A stretch of 64,000 bases of DNA from Bacillus sp. HNG (GCF_003400205.1 NZ_QUQV01000017.1:1-64000), one strand, 5' to 3'; counted from the stretch's first letter, positions 1 to 8,845 are shown. Translations and numbers: made by a program. Notes: generated by a model not told the origin, from the letters alone.

Positions 1-359
1 ATTTATTTCTATAATCACAATAGATATCAAAAACGACTAAACGGCCTCAGCCCTATGGAATATAGAGCTAAAGCCGCTTAGGTCATTTTTTATTATTTCC
101 ACTGTCTACTTGACAGGGGGCAGTTCAGAAGCCTGTGACTTTTTTGTGGAAGGGATTAGTTCACTATGGTGTGGATTATCGAAGAAAAGGATGACCAAAT
201 CCAACAAGGATCTGTCCCTCTAACCCAATAATTGAATCGATTCTTGAATCTTTTGTGACAACATCAAAATTATGATCTACTTTTAGGATTAGGTATTATA
301 TTTGTAACTATTCAATTGATATCCAGTCGTTACAATAAGCTTGAACGATAACAAAAATA
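1..359. other. Leading intergenic stretch, no supported gene
   Basis: I see no open frame with a convincing ribosome binding site here. A 10-bp palindrome, GAATCGATTC, lies at 234-243. Short frames around 100-230 resemble nothing I recognise and could be the decayed end of a gene outside the window. Confidence 0.4.
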
Positions 360-1331
360 ATGAAATGGGGTATTCTTTTGAACTTTCCACAATTAAAAAT
401 AGGCCATATGGAGCCCAAGGTTCCAATTTTGCAAGGTGGTATGGGAGTAGGTATTTCTTTAAGCGGACTTGCTTCTGCTGTTGCAAATGCTGGAGGGATT
501 GGTATTATTTCAGGCACTGGAATTAGTTTTGATGAATTGCGATATCACATAAGAAAGGCGAAAGAATCCATTCAGGATGGCGGATATATAGGAGTGAATG
601 TTCTTTTTGCGATGAATGATTTTGCCGAAAAAATGAAAGTAGCTATTGAGGAAAAAGTTGATTTCATTATTTCAGGTGCTGGAATATCAAGAGATATGTA
701 TAGTTGGGGCAGAGAAGCTGGAATACCGGTTATCTCAATTGTGTCTTCAGCAAGACTTGCGAAAATATCTGAACGATTGGGAGCGTCTGCCGTTGTTGTA
801 GAAGGCAATGAAGCCGGTGGGCACCTAGGTACCGAAAGACCTTTGTTCGAAATTTTGCCAGAGGTGGTAGAAGCCGTTAGGATACCCGTAATTGCTGCTG
901 GAGGGATTATGACTGGGGAAGATCTTGCTCGTGCCATTCAAGTAGGGGCTTCCGGAGTACAAATGGGAACAAGATTTGTTGCTAGTAACGAATGTGATGC
1001 ACCATTAACGTTTAAAGAAAAATATGTACAAGCGAAGAAAGAAGATACAGTTATGGTAAAAACAACGGTGGGATTAGAAGGTCGTGCAATAAAGAATCAT
1101 TTTACTGAACTTATATCAGATAATAAAAAAGTAAAAATCAAGAAGTGTATTGATTGTCTAAAAGATTGCTCTTATCGCTTTTGTACAATGGATTCTATGA
1201 TTACATCAATGAATGGGGATTGTGAGAATGGTCTTGTATTTGCAGGAGCAAGAGTGCATGAAATCAATGAAATCCTTCCTGTCAGAACGATCATCCACAA
1301 TATTATGACTGAATACAAAGCCTGTATCTAA
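360..1331 (+). CDS. Nitronate monooxygenase-like flavin oxidoreductase
   Basis: This is an FMN-dependent TIM-barrel enzyme of the nitronate monooxygenase / FabK family, which oxidises nitronates or acts as an NAD(P)H-dependent flavin oxidoreductase in the cytosol. The sequence shows the N-terminal substrate loop QGGMGVG, the motif GNEAGGHLGT with the usual catalytic histidine, the phosphate-binding AAGGIMTGEDLA and GVQMGTRF. A C-terminal cysteine group, CIDCLKDC followed by two more cysteines, could bind metal and is found only in a subset of the family. The start is uncertain: the ATG at 360 has no clear ribosome binding site, and a TTG at 378 with GGGG upstream fits the conserved N terminus better. 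It appears monocistronic. The exact substrate cannot be read from sequence. Confidence 0.85.
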   Translation: MKWGILLNFPQLKIGHMEPKVPILQGGMGVGISLSGLASAVANAGGIGIISGTGISFDELRYHIRKAKESIQDGGYIGVNVLFAMNDFAEKMKVAIEEKVDFIISGAGISRDMYSWGREAGIPVISIVSSARLAKISERLGASAVVVEGNEAGGHLGTERPLFEILPEVVEAVRIPVIAAGGIMTGEDLARAIQVGASGVQMGTRFVASNECDAPLTFKEKYVQAKKEDTVMVKTTVGLEGRAIKNHFTELISDNKKVKIKKCIDCLKDCSYRFCTMDSMITSMNGDCENGLVFAGARVHEINEILPVRTIIHNIMTEYKACI

Positions 1332-1674
1332 GGGCCCTATCCTGAAAAAGAGTAATGGAAGTTTTATGATAAGAGAGGTCAAAGTATTTTTCTTTAAAAT
1401 TGTAGGCTATATTGCCTATCAATTTAACTAGATTAATATATTTGAATGCCGAATACATAGTCAAATGTGAAGTGTAAACAGTAATGTAGGTACATTTTAA
1501 CTTGCATTTATTGGACACGTTATCATAAACGATTAGGAATACAAAGTTGTATTCGTTCCCTAATTTCTATATATATTCTGGGTACTTTGTTAAAATCAGC
1601 ATATATTTGTGAAAAAGTGTATTGGAAGGAATGCTGCATGTACGTTTATTGAGGAATAATATATAGGGGTGTTT
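1332..1674. other. Intergenic region with a long hairpin
   Basis: No gene is visible. An imperfect hairpin pairs ATTAGGAATACAA (1532-1544) with TTGTATT and CCTAAT (1547-1564). It lacks a following T-run, so it is not an obvious terminator. It may be a leader structure for the kinase gene downstream. Confidence 0.35.
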
Positions 1675-2202
1675 ATGATGAAAGAACAATTCGGGGAAAT
1701 AATAAACCAAAAAACTTCAAAGCCATTAATTATAATGATGTGTGGTGTCGCAGGTTCAGGGAAGACTACATATGCACAACAATTGGAGAGAGAAGGGTTT
1801 GTTCGTCTTTCGATTGATGAAGAAATCTGGAAGGTTAATGGACGTTATGGAATTGATTATCCTGCTGAGAAATATAACGATTATCAAATTGAAGCTGAAA
1901 GAAGACTTCGTAATCAATTGGTAAGGCTTATTCAGGATAAACGAAAGGTTGTTATTGATTTTAGTTTTTGGCAAAAGGCCAAACGAGTTGAATACAAACA
2001 GCTGATTGAAGAAGCTGGTGGTGAATGGAAACTTATTTATTTGAAAGTTAGTCCTAAAGTTATTCGCGAACGATTGAAAGGGCGAAGTAAAAGATTTGAT
2101 GCAAATGCTGCCTTTCCGATCACCGAAGATACACTAATTTCTTATCTAAACGGATTTGAAGTACCTTCACAAGAAGGGGAAATTGTAATAGAGTCAACAT
2201 AA
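1675..2202 (+). CDS. P-loop kinase / AAA_33-type ATP-binding protein
   Basis: This is a small cytosolic P-loop protein of the zeta-toxin/AAA_33 kinase type, which usually phosphorylates a small molecule. The Walker A motif is GVAGSGKTT near residue 24. SIDEEIW follows at the usual acceptor position, DFSFW forms the Walker B-like strand, and the lid is RERLKGRSKRFD. About 176 residues is typical for the family. The ATG at 1675 or 1678 is preferred because AGGGGTG lies 5-8 nt upstream; the GTG at 1669 overlaps that site. The gene stands alone. The substrate is unknown. Confidence 0.75.
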   Translation: MMKEQFGEIINQKTSKPLIIMMCGVAGSGKTTYAQQLEREGFVRLSIDEEIWKVNGRYGIDYPAEKYNDYQIEAERRLRNQLVRLIQDKRKVVIDFSFWQKAKRVEYKQLIEEAGGEWKLIYLKVSPKVIRERLKGRSKRFDANAAFPITEDTLISYLNGFEVPSQEGEIVIEST

Positions 2203-2549
2203 AAAGTTTAATTTATGGAATGTACTAAAGGATTAGTTTAATTGAAAGATGGATTATATATATTCATAGGGATAGCTCGGTATCTGCAAGGCTTTTTTAT
2301 TTAAAAAGCACCGCAAATTGCGATGCAAATAGAATATTACTAGGGTAAATTAGGTTTTTGCAATAGGAACGTAACCTTTAAAGGGAGTTCCCACCTCTCA
2401 TCTCCTATAAACGTGTATCTTTTTTTGTTCGATTTCCATAATCTTTGAAACCAAGAATATACTTTCATAACATAATACAAAAACAAAAACGCTCTAATCG
2501 TCATTAGATCACACAGACCATAATTTATCCAGACCCATTTCTATAATAT
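2203..2549. other. Intergenic region ahead of an orphan terminator
   Basis: No convincing coding frame is present. A short hairpin (GCA-GCAA with TTGC-TGC) sits near 2309-2328. The strong terminator at 2550 lies about 350 nt after the last stop codon, which leaves room for an untranslated transcript, but I see no recognisable RNA family. Confidence 0.3.
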
Positions 2550-2583
2550 CAGAGTACTTATGGTACTCTGTTTTTTATTTTTT
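2550..2583 (+). terminator. Rho-independent terminator
   Basis: CAGAGTAC (2550-2557) pairs perfectly with GTACTCTG (2563-2570) around loop TTATG and is followed by TTTTTTATTTTTT. It lies far downstream of the kinase gene. Confidence 0.8.
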
Positions 2584-2770
2584 GGACAATCCTGTGGTCA
2601 TCTACCAAATCCTCATTGTTTTCTATCCACTTTAATCATTATCACTAGATCTCAGTGTTCATTACATTTTTTACCATTAATGCAGCAGCTAAATCCGTAT
2701 GAAGAAACACGGTTTAAATGAACGAAAGTATGGCATATTAAGGAAAAGAACTAGGAAGGGAGAATTTTTA

Positions 2771-3076
2771 GTGGATTATCTATCTCGTGAACAAATTATG
2801 AATGAACTACAGCAATCGTTTCAACCATATATAAATAAGTATGGAATTGAAAATATCGGAATTTTTGAAGAAGAAGGACAAGACGATCGCTACTATCTTG
2901 GATATACAACTCGAAAAGATGGAAAAACCCATCATATTCATCTGCCTTTTCAAAAAAATAATGATGGCTGGTTAGCCCCAATTGATAGTAAGTGGACAGT
3001 AGAATCAGACAATCCACAGGAAAAAGATCTAAAAGAATTTGAAGATCTAGATCATGTATTCCGCGAAATATACTAA
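2771..3076 (+). CDS. DUF5634-like conserved small protein
   Basis: This is a 101-residue acidic protein with no membrane segment. It resembles what I recall of the Bacillaceae DUF5634 family: an N-terminal LSREQIMNELQ, a central FEEEGQDDRYYLGY and a THHIHLPF strand. Function is unknown. The GTG at 2771 is chosen because AGGAAGGGAG lies just upstream. An upstream ATG at 2699 has no ribosome binding site and adds a basic stretch that does not look like family sequence. It is followed by another small gene with its own strong ribosome binding site. Confidence 0.6.
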   Translation: MDYLSREQIMNELQQSFQPYINKYGIENIGIFEEEGQDDRYYLGYTTRKDGKTHHIHLPFQKNNDGWLAPIDSKWTVESDNPQEKDLKEFEDLDHVFREIY

Positions 3077-3169
3077 AAAATATTTAGATTACATTTGTGA
3101 AAGACATAGAAAAAAGACGAACCTGATTAACCAAATAAGAGAGGCTAATTTACATTTCAGGAGGGTACT

Positions 3170-3310
3170 ATGGATAAGAGTCAATATAATGATGATACCA
3201 ATTTAATAAGAAAAGAAAATGAAACATTAGAAATAAGTTCAACAGGATATGGGTTAGAATCTGTTCGAAAAGAAAATGAAGATGAATACAAAGTGGAGCA
3301 AAAAAAATAG
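3170..3310 (+). CDS. Small hydrophilic protein, 46 aa
   Basis: An ATG follows a near-perfect AGGAGGG by 5 nt and opens 46 codons ending in TAG. The product is highly charged and begins MDKSQYNDDTNLI. The segment RKEN occurs twice, and there is no cysteine or membrane span. I do not recognise the family. The strong ribosome binding site and the terminator shortly downstream support a real gene. It lies 93 nt after the DUF5634-like gene and may be cotranscribed with it. Confidence 0.55.
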   Translation: MDKSQYNDDTNLIRKENETLEISSTGYGLESVRKENEDEYKVEQKK

Positions 3311-3385
3311 CCATTAACATCGGCAAAACGAGAACTGATTTTTAATGGGACAGCAAAATCTACATTAAAAGCCAATATTCAAAAA

Positions 3386-3420
3386 AACAACTCTTAATAC
3401 GTAATAAGAGTTGTTTTTTT
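3386..3420. terminator. Bidirectional terminator between convergent small genes
   Basis: AACAACTCTTA (3386-3396) pairs with TAAGAGTTGTT (3405-3415). A T-run follows on the + strand and an A-run precedes, so it can stop transcription from both sides. Confidence 0.8.
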
Positions 3421-3461
3421 ATTTTAAGTTTTGTGAAACGAAATAATTGAAAAAAGGGCTT

Positions 3462-3611
3462 TTAAATGCGGTCATCTTCCCATGCTCTATCATAATCTCT
3501 TACAATTTGACTTTCTGTTGAAGTATCTTCTTCTTGTTGAATTTGTTTGAACTCAACAAATTCCTGGTTTGCCTTAATTCCTTTTGCTGTGTTTATTTTT
3601 ATGTACTTCAA
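3462..3611 (-). CDS. Small hypothetical protein, 49 aa (TTG start)
   Basis: On the minus strand a TTG start with GGAAGGATGAG upstream opens 49 codons. The product begins (M)KYIKINTAKGIKAN, has a glutamine/glutamate-rich middle (QIQQEED) and ends DYDRAWEDDRI. It is acidic and soluble, with no known motif that I recognise. It lies 18 nt downstream of another small minus-strand gene and just before the bidirectional terminator, which supports a two-gene transcript. Confidence 0.45.
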   Translation of the reverse strand: MKYIKINTAKGIKANQEFVEFKQIQQEEDTSTESQIVRDYDRAWEDDRI

Positions 3612-3629
3612 TTACGCTCATCCTTCCGT

Positions 3630-3764
3630 CTATTCCTTACTTTTCTCATTTAAATATAATGTTTTAATACCTTTTTCTTGATTAGGCAAATCAAAATGGG
3701 GAGCGGGATTAGATGAGTAGGTTTTGGTCAGATTTTTATTATTCGTTGGTCGTTTATTTTTCAT
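3630..3764 (-). CDS. Small hypothetical protein, 44 aa
   Basis: On the minus strand an ATG follows AGGAGGG by 4-5 nt and opens 44 codons. The product begins MKNKRPTNNKNLTKTY and ends LYLNEKSKE. It is basic and asparagine-rich, similar in style to small spore proteins of Bacillus, but I cannot assign it to a named Ssp family. It is first in a likely two-gene unit with the 49-residue frame downstream. Confidence 0.5.
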   Translation of the reverse strand: MKNKRPTNNKNLTKTYSSNPAPHFDLPNQEKGIKTLYLNEKSKE

Positions 3765-4010
3765 TGGGCCCTCCTAGAATGGTTGAATGATGTTTTTAAT
3801 GATTCAATTTTACAATGTGAGTTTAAAGCTATTTTTATTCCCGTGACGAAGATCATTTTGAATTGAAAATTTCAGTTCAAAAAGATTATCTATAATTACC
3901 TTGCCTTTTTTTCTTTTCGTATAAAAAATAACTTTGTCTACACAGTAGTTTGTTAACTAATTTCTTACGTTTAGGAAAAGATATGAATGCAAATTACAGG
4001 AGGTGTGTTC
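3765..4010. other. Divergent promoter region, nothing specific
   Basis: AT-rich spacer between the minus-strand small genes and the plus-strand DUF1292 gene. It presumably holds both promoters, but no single pair of hexamers stands out. Confidence 0.3.
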
Positions 4011-4274
4011 ATGAATAGTGATGTGTATCGGGATAAAATTGTTGTTTTAGATGAGAACGGGGATGAAAAAGAGTTTTCGATTGAGGCCTTATTTGATATG
4101 AAGGATAAAACATATGCATTGTTACGTTCTGAACAGGATCAAAATCACACATTTGTCATGCAAGTGGAAAATACGGAGGATGGCCAGTTTTTAACAGGTA
4201 TCAACGATTCATCCGAACGTGACATGGTACTAGATGCGTATGAGATAGCTGTTGATGCTAATCCCGCGGAGTAA
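4011..4274 (+). CDS. DUF1292 family protein
   Basis: An 87-residue acidic cytosolic protein of the DUF1292 (YrzB-like) family, widespread in Bacilli and of unknown function. Family features are the opening strand KIVVLDENGDEKEF, FDMKDKTYALL and the C-terminal LDAYEIAVD. The ATG at 4011 is chosen over one at 3987 because AGGAGGTG sits 5 nt before it. It is 8 nt from the next gene, with which it is probably cotranscribed. Confidence 0.75.
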   Translation: MNSDVYRDKIVVLDENGDEKEFSIEALFDMKDKTYALLRSEQDQNHTFVMQVENTEDGQFLTGINDSSERDMVLDAYEIAVDANPAE

Positions 4275-4282
4275 GATTCCTT

Positions 4283-4660
4283 ATGGAAAAAAACATCATT
4301 GCTGTTATCGATCCTCAAATGAGGAAACAAATAGAGGAAGAAATTGCAGGTTTTACCTTTACCAAAAATTTTCGATCTCCTTCTGCAGAGGAATGGTATG
4401 TTTTTTTACCGAACTATCAAGATCCGATTACCGGTGGTGCAGCTGGAAAGGTGATTATTCATTATAACTTATTTGATACAAAGGAAATCTTCATAAATAC
4501 CACCATCATATTTGATGACCCTGTTTTACATCATTCGTCACTTCATCAACTTGTTTACGCCATTGCTGATGAGCTTGTAAACCGGTTGGTTGGATATGCG
4601 GATACTCTTCTTTCTGTTCATTCGGGTGAGAATTCGTATAATGCAGAATACAAGAACTGA
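4283..4660 (+). CDS. Hypothetical protein, 125 aa
   Basis: A soluble 125-residue protein that I do not recognise. It has no signal peptide or transmembrane segment. It contains an aromatic FTFTKNF stretch and a central strand-rich part (VIIHYNLFDTKEIFINTTIIF), followed by a helical HQLVYAIADELVNRL. It lies 8 nt after the DUF1292 gene and 9 nt before the esterase-family gene, so the three look like one operon. Its ribosome binding site (GGAG inside the preceding stop region) is weakly placed, consistent with translational coupling. Confidence 0.6.
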   Translation: MEKNIIAVIDPQMRKQIEEEIAGFTFTKNFRSPSAEEWYVFLPNYQDPITGGAAGKVIIHYNLFDTKEIFINTTIIFDDPVLHHSSLHQLVYAIADELVNRLVGYADTLLSVHSGENSYNAEYKN

Positions 4661-4669
4661 GGGGTTCAT

Positions 4670-5938
4670 ATGGTTGATAAAATGATACAAGCGGTACAAC
4701 AACATTCATTTCCAATTAGAAATCCTAAGGAGAATTTTGAACAACTTGTTACTTCTATAAAAAATGAGAAATACATTTTGTTAGGGGAATCCTCACATGG
4801 CACGTCTGAGTTCTACCAAATTCGAAAGGAACTCACGAAAAAATTAATCGTTGAAAAAGATTTTACCTTTATCGCTGTGGAAGGTGATTGGCCAGCCTGC
4901 CAAGAGGTGAATCGCTATATTAAAGGGTATTCAACTAAATATAACAATGCACGAGAAGTACTCATGTCATTTAAACGTTGGCCAACGTGAATGTGGGCAA
5001 ATGAAGAAATCATTGACTTAATTGAATGGCTTAAAGAATATAACCAAGGAAAACCGAGTGAAAAAAAGGTTGGCTTTTATGGGATTGATATCTATAGCTT
5101 ATGGGAATCCATGAATGAAATTTTAAAGTATTTAGAAAAACGAAACTCTCCTGATCTTGAGATCGCGAGAAAGGCGTTCGCCTGTTTTGAACCTTTTAAT
5201 CGTGATGCAGAAAAGTATGCACTATCGTCTGCATTTTATTCCGAAGGCTGTCATGAAGAAGTTACGAAACTTTTAACGGAGATAAGTGTTAACAAACATA
5301 TCTATCATGATTCAGAAGAAAGTAGTTTAAACGTAGAGGTAAACTCACTTATCACTGCTAATGCTGAAAACTACTATACAACAATGATAACGAATGATAA
5401 TGAATCATGGAATATCAGAGACCGTCACATGGTTGAGGTCATCCATAAAATAGATTCCTTTTATAACCATCAATCCAAAGGAATCATCTGGGAGCACAAC
5501 ACACATGTTGGGGATGCACGTGCTACAGATATGGCGAATGAAGGAATTGTAAATGTCGGACAACTCTTGAGGGAGCAAGTAGGTTCTGAAAATGTGTATA
5601 TTGTAGGTTTCGGTACACATCATGGTACGGTTATCGCAGCTAGTGAGTGGGGTGAAAACTTTGAAAAAATGAATACACCTCCCGCAAACACAGGAAGTTG
5701 GGAAGATCTACTATATAAAGCGGGGAATTACGATAAACTCCTACTTTTTACGGATAAAAACAGACATTTATTTGCTAACTCAATTGGCCATCGTGCAATT
5801 GGCGTTGTCTATCATCCACAATTTGAACATTATGGAAACTATGTCCCGTCTGTCATTTCTGAACGTTATGATGCGTTTGTATTTGTAAATCACACCAATG
5901 CGTTAACTCCACTTGAAGTATCAGGCGTGTTGATTTAA
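4670..5938 (+). pseudogene. Erythromycin esterase family protein, interrupted by one TGA
   Basis: The reading frame encodes a 422-codon erythromycin-esterase-like hydrolase (EreA/EreB and succinoglycan biosynthesis type) but carries one in-frame TGA at 4988-4990. The N-terminal part has GESSHGTSEF and AVEGDWPAC. The C-terminal part has WEHNTHVGDARATDM and GFGTHHGTVIAAS, the family's catalytic His/Glu motifs. The stop falls inside RWPT-stop-MWANEE, where the family normally has RWPTWMW, so a single TGG to TGA change explains it. The start at 4670 has GAGGGG upstream. An ATG directly after the stop could restart translation but has no ribosome binding site. Whether any full-length product is made by readthrough is unknown. 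Confidence 0.85.
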
Positions 5939-6051
5939 CCAAATTTAGCAGAATCCATACTGATGGGATTAATGCAAAAGATATAAGTTGGAATAAAAAC
6001 AAATTCGAACAAACTAAGCTAAAGTTGCCGAAAATTCTTCCATGCCTGACA

Positions 6052-6096
6052 CCTAGTATTGTTAGAAGCCTTAAATACTAGGGTTGGGCTCTTTTT
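6052..6096 (+). terminator. Probable terminator with two competing stems
   Basis: CCTAGTATT (6052-6060) pairs with AATACTAGG (6074-6082). An overlapping alternative pairs AGAAGCC (6064-6070) with GGGCTCT (6086-6092), followed by TTTT. Either may end the upstream transcript. Confidence 0.5.
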
Positions 6097-6314
6097 CGAC
6101 TCATCTTACCCACTGACCTGCCCCTAAACACTTTCACAAATCATCAAAAAAAATGTGATAAAGAGCACAGATACTGGGAATTATTTTGGATATTCTTAGA
6201 AGGGTAGAACGTAATTTTGCATTTAATTGGTATTTTTAAAAACCTGTTGAATATAAAATCTTTTTCTACTATTATAAGTTAGTACTAAAGTAATACATAT
6301 AGTGAATAAGTATT

Positions 6315-6407
6315 ACATCGATAAAGGCAAACTTATCAAAAGATAGGGACGCAAAGCCACGAGCCTAACGCAATCATGCTATGGTAGTCGGGTTACCGAA
6401 ATGATGG
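6315..6407 (+). promoter_or_regulatory. Cyclic di-GMP-I (GEMM) riboswitch
   Basis: The segment matches the class I c-di-GMP aptamer. It shows GGCAAA at 6325, a P2 hairpin TATC-AAAA-GATA, the highly conserved GGGACGCAAAGCC, GCCTAA, and GGTAGTCGGGTTACCGA before the closing helix. P1 pairs CATC (6316-6319) with GATG (6403-6406). A terminator follows at once, and the gene beyond encodes an EAL/PilZ protein. Ligand binding should therefore switch readthrough into the c-di-GMP turnover genes. The direction of the switch (on or off) is not certain from reading alone. Confidence 0.93.
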
Positions 6408-6409
6408 AG

Positions 6410-6451
6410 AGAAAAGGAAACTCCCGTTTTTCGGTGAAGTTTCTTTTTTTA
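6410..6451 (+). terminator. Expression-platform terminator of the c-di-GMP riboswitch
   Basis: GGAAACT (6416-6422) and CCG pair with CGG and AGTTTC (6432-6443), extended by A-T pairs and followed by a T-run. It begins 3 nt after the aptamer's closing helix, so aptamer folding can affect it directly. Confidence 0.8.
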
Positions 6452-6568
6452 TTTACTGGCAATTTAATTAAATCTTAAGGTAAAGAACAGCTTCGCGCTG
6501 AGTAAAGACTGAAACTAATGAAAATGAATAAGACATACATCACTAGATTTTCCTGGGGGAGGAAAAGA

Positions 6569-8845
6569 ATGAAATTATTAGATCGACTCCGAAAAAAACA
6601 CCATGAGGTTGATTTAAAGAGAAAAAAGGGTATTGATGCTTATTTTGAGAGTCTTTCAAGTAGTAATATGGAAACATTTGTAGAGGACATCGCAACCACA
6701 TTTAATAATAGTGAAAAGCTCGATTATTACCGGTTAATATCGAACCACTTAGGCTTGGCCTTATTTACTATTGATCTAAAAAACAAAGAAATAATCTATG
6801 TTTCTAGAAAAATTGAAGAAATTTTGGAAATTTCCAAAGAGAATTTAACAATCGAGTATTGGAAATCACTTTGGTATCAAGGGGGCACTATCGATTTTTC
6901 AGCAATTTATGCGAGATTAACCAAAGAAGGTAAAAATTCACACACTTATCGGATTATAACCCCAAGTGGTGCTGTTAAATGGATTAATGAAACCACAGTT
7001 GCCGTTAAAGATGAGATGGGGAATATCGGAAAAATTGTTGGAGTAATAGAAGATTGTACCAATGCTTTACATCTAGAACAGAAAATAAATTTTATCACCA
7101 CACACGACGAACTGACGAATCTTCCAAACTTTTTAAACGGAAGTGAACATATACAAGAGGTCATTGAAAGCTATAAAACTACAAGAGAAAGATTTGCTTT
7201 GTTTTGTGTGAATTTAGATGGGTTTAGCCGCATTAATAATACATTAGGATTTAAAATAGCGGACGAAGCGTTTAAGCAATTATCCATTAAACTTGAAAAA
7301 TACCTAAATAAAGGAGTTTTCCTTTTCCGTTCTCAAGGAGATGAATGGTACGCTGTTGTAGAATGCTCCATGAAGAATGAAGAGTATATGAGTCATGCGA
7401 AAGAGATTATTGATATTATTCAAGCTCCACTCCAAATTCAGGATTATTCGATTCGAATCACGGCTAGCATTGGAATTAGTGTTTATCCGGATGACGGACA
7501 AAATAAGGTTGAACTTATAAAAAATGCAAACACTGCATTAAAACGAGCAAAAAAGCATGGTGTAGCAAACTATCAATTATATGCTGCAAATATGAATATT
7601 GAATCCTTTAAAACCTTTCAATTAGAGACAGATTTACAGAGTGCAATTAAGAATGGTGAATTGTATATCGAATACCAGCCAAAAGTGGATGTGAAGTCGC
7701 AAAAAGCAACAAGTGCAGAGGCACTAATCCGTTGGAAACACCCACTATGGGGAGAAGTTTCACCATTGGAATTTATCACGATTGCAGAAGAAAGTAATTT
7801 TCACCGTGAAATATCAGAGTTTGTCATCGATACGGTAAGTAAGCAAGTGGGCCAATGGGAAGAGCAAGGTATTCAATTTAAGACGGTTTCATTTAATTTA
7901 TCAGCTAAGGACTTTTTAAAAAGCTCCTTAATTAGTATATTAGAAACTACAATTAGTAGGTATCAGATCAATCCAAAACATCTGGAAATTGAGCTCACGG
8001 AAGGTACCTTGTTACAAGAAACAAGTGTTGTTCAGGATCAAATTGAGCAAATAAAAGCGATGGGCATTTCACTATCGTTGGATGATTTCGGGACGGGATA
8101 TTCGTCCATCCATTATTTGAAGAAACTGCCATCTGATATCATAAAAATCGATCGTTCCTTTATTCAACACATTCATAAAAATGTAGAGGATAAAATAATC
8201 GTAAAATCGATTATTGAGCTTACAAAAGGATTAAATAAAACGGTCGTAGCAGAAGGGGTAGAAAATGAGGAACAATTTAGTATCCTGCAATCATTGGGAT
8301 GTGACTTAATCCAGGGATACTACTACAGCAAATCGGTTTCCTCGAAAAGGATGACTGAACTTTTTAAAATGAGTCAGATAAAGCCTGCGAGCAGTAAGTC
8401 TGGGGCTCCAATGAACCGTCGTAAATATTATCGAGTAAGTTTTCCTTTCTTTCCGTTACATACCGAAATGACAATCGTATCCTTTAACGGAAAAGCTGTT
8501 ACCCTTGGTACAACGGATGTGATGGTTTTAGACATTGGATTGGGTGGGTTACGGTTTGTAAGCCATTTAAAACTTAAGCCACATTCCGATATTTTGTATA
8601 ACTTTAAGACAACTCTTTTGGGTAAGGAAACGATTTTAAACGGAACAATCGTTCGGTATAATGAGAAAGAGCAAGACATGTTTGAATATGGTGTAGAGTT
8701 TCAAATGGAGGAATCTGATCGGGATGAATTGGCATCAATTTTAAATAAAATCTCATTACAAATGAAGCAAAATCCGCTGTTTAATGATGGGGATTTTATT
8801 GACGAAAATCCAAGTAGCTATCTTTCAAAAATACAAAGGCGCTAA
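6569..8845 (+). CDS. PAS - degenerate GGDEF - EAL - PilZ protein (c-di-GMP phosphodiesterase)
   Basis: A 758-residue cytosolic c-di-GMP protein with no transmembrane segment. In order it shows a PAS-like sensor (about 60-180), a GGDEF domain (about 185-345), an EAL domain (about 360-610) and a C-terminal PilZ domain (about 630-740). The GGDEF signature is degenerate (SQGDEW in place of GGDEF), so cyclase activity is unlikely. The EAL domain keeps EALIRWKHP, DDFGTGYSS and VAEGVE, so hydrolysis to pGpG is likely. PilZ is supported by NRRKYYRV and DIGLGGLRF. The start at 6569 is chosen because GGGGGAGG lies just upstream; an ATG 17 codons earlier lacks a ribosome binding site. It sits behind a c-di-GMP riboswitch and 53 nt before a cyclase gene. 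Confidence 0.9.
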   Translation: MKLLDRLRKKHHEVDLKRKKGIDAYFESLSSSNMETFVEDIATTFNNSEKLDYYRLISNHLGLALFTIDLKNKEIIYVSRKIEEILEISKENLTIEYWKSLWYQGGTIDFSAIYARLTKEGKNSHTYRIITPSGAVKWINETTVAVKDEMGNIGKIVGVIEDCTNALHLEQKINFITTHDELTNLPNFLNGSEHIQEVIESYKTTRERFALFCVNLDGFSRINNTLGFKIADEAFKQLSIKLEKYLNKGVFLFRSQGDEWYAVVECSMKNEEYMSHAKEIIDIIQAPLQIQDYSIRITASIGISVYPDDGQNKVELIKNANTALKRAKKHGVANYQLYAANMNIESFKTFQLETDLQSAIKNGELYIEYQPKVDVKSQKATSAEALIRWKHPLWGEVSPLEFITIAEESNFHREISEFVIDTVSKQVGQWEEQGIQFKTVSFNLSAKDFLKSSLISILETTISRYQINPKHLEIELTEGTLLQETSVVQDQIEQIKAMGISLSLDDFGTGYSSIHYLKKLPSDIIKIDRSFIQHIHKNVEDKIIVKSIIELTKGLNKTVVAEGVENEEQFSILQSLGCDLIQGYYYSKSVSSKRMTELFKMSQIKPASSKSGAPMNRRKYYRVSFPFFPLHTEMTIVSFNGKAVTLGTTDVMVLDIGLGGLRFVSHLKLKPHSDILYNFKTTLLGKETILNGTIVRYNEKEQDMFEYGVEFQMEESDRDELASILNKISLQMKQNPLFNDGDFIDENPSSYLSKIQRR

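Noticed and set aside
289-526. Several open frames on both strands ahead of the nitronate-monooxygenase-like gene
   Set aside because: They overlap the clearly coding frame, lack ribosome binding sites and resemble no family.
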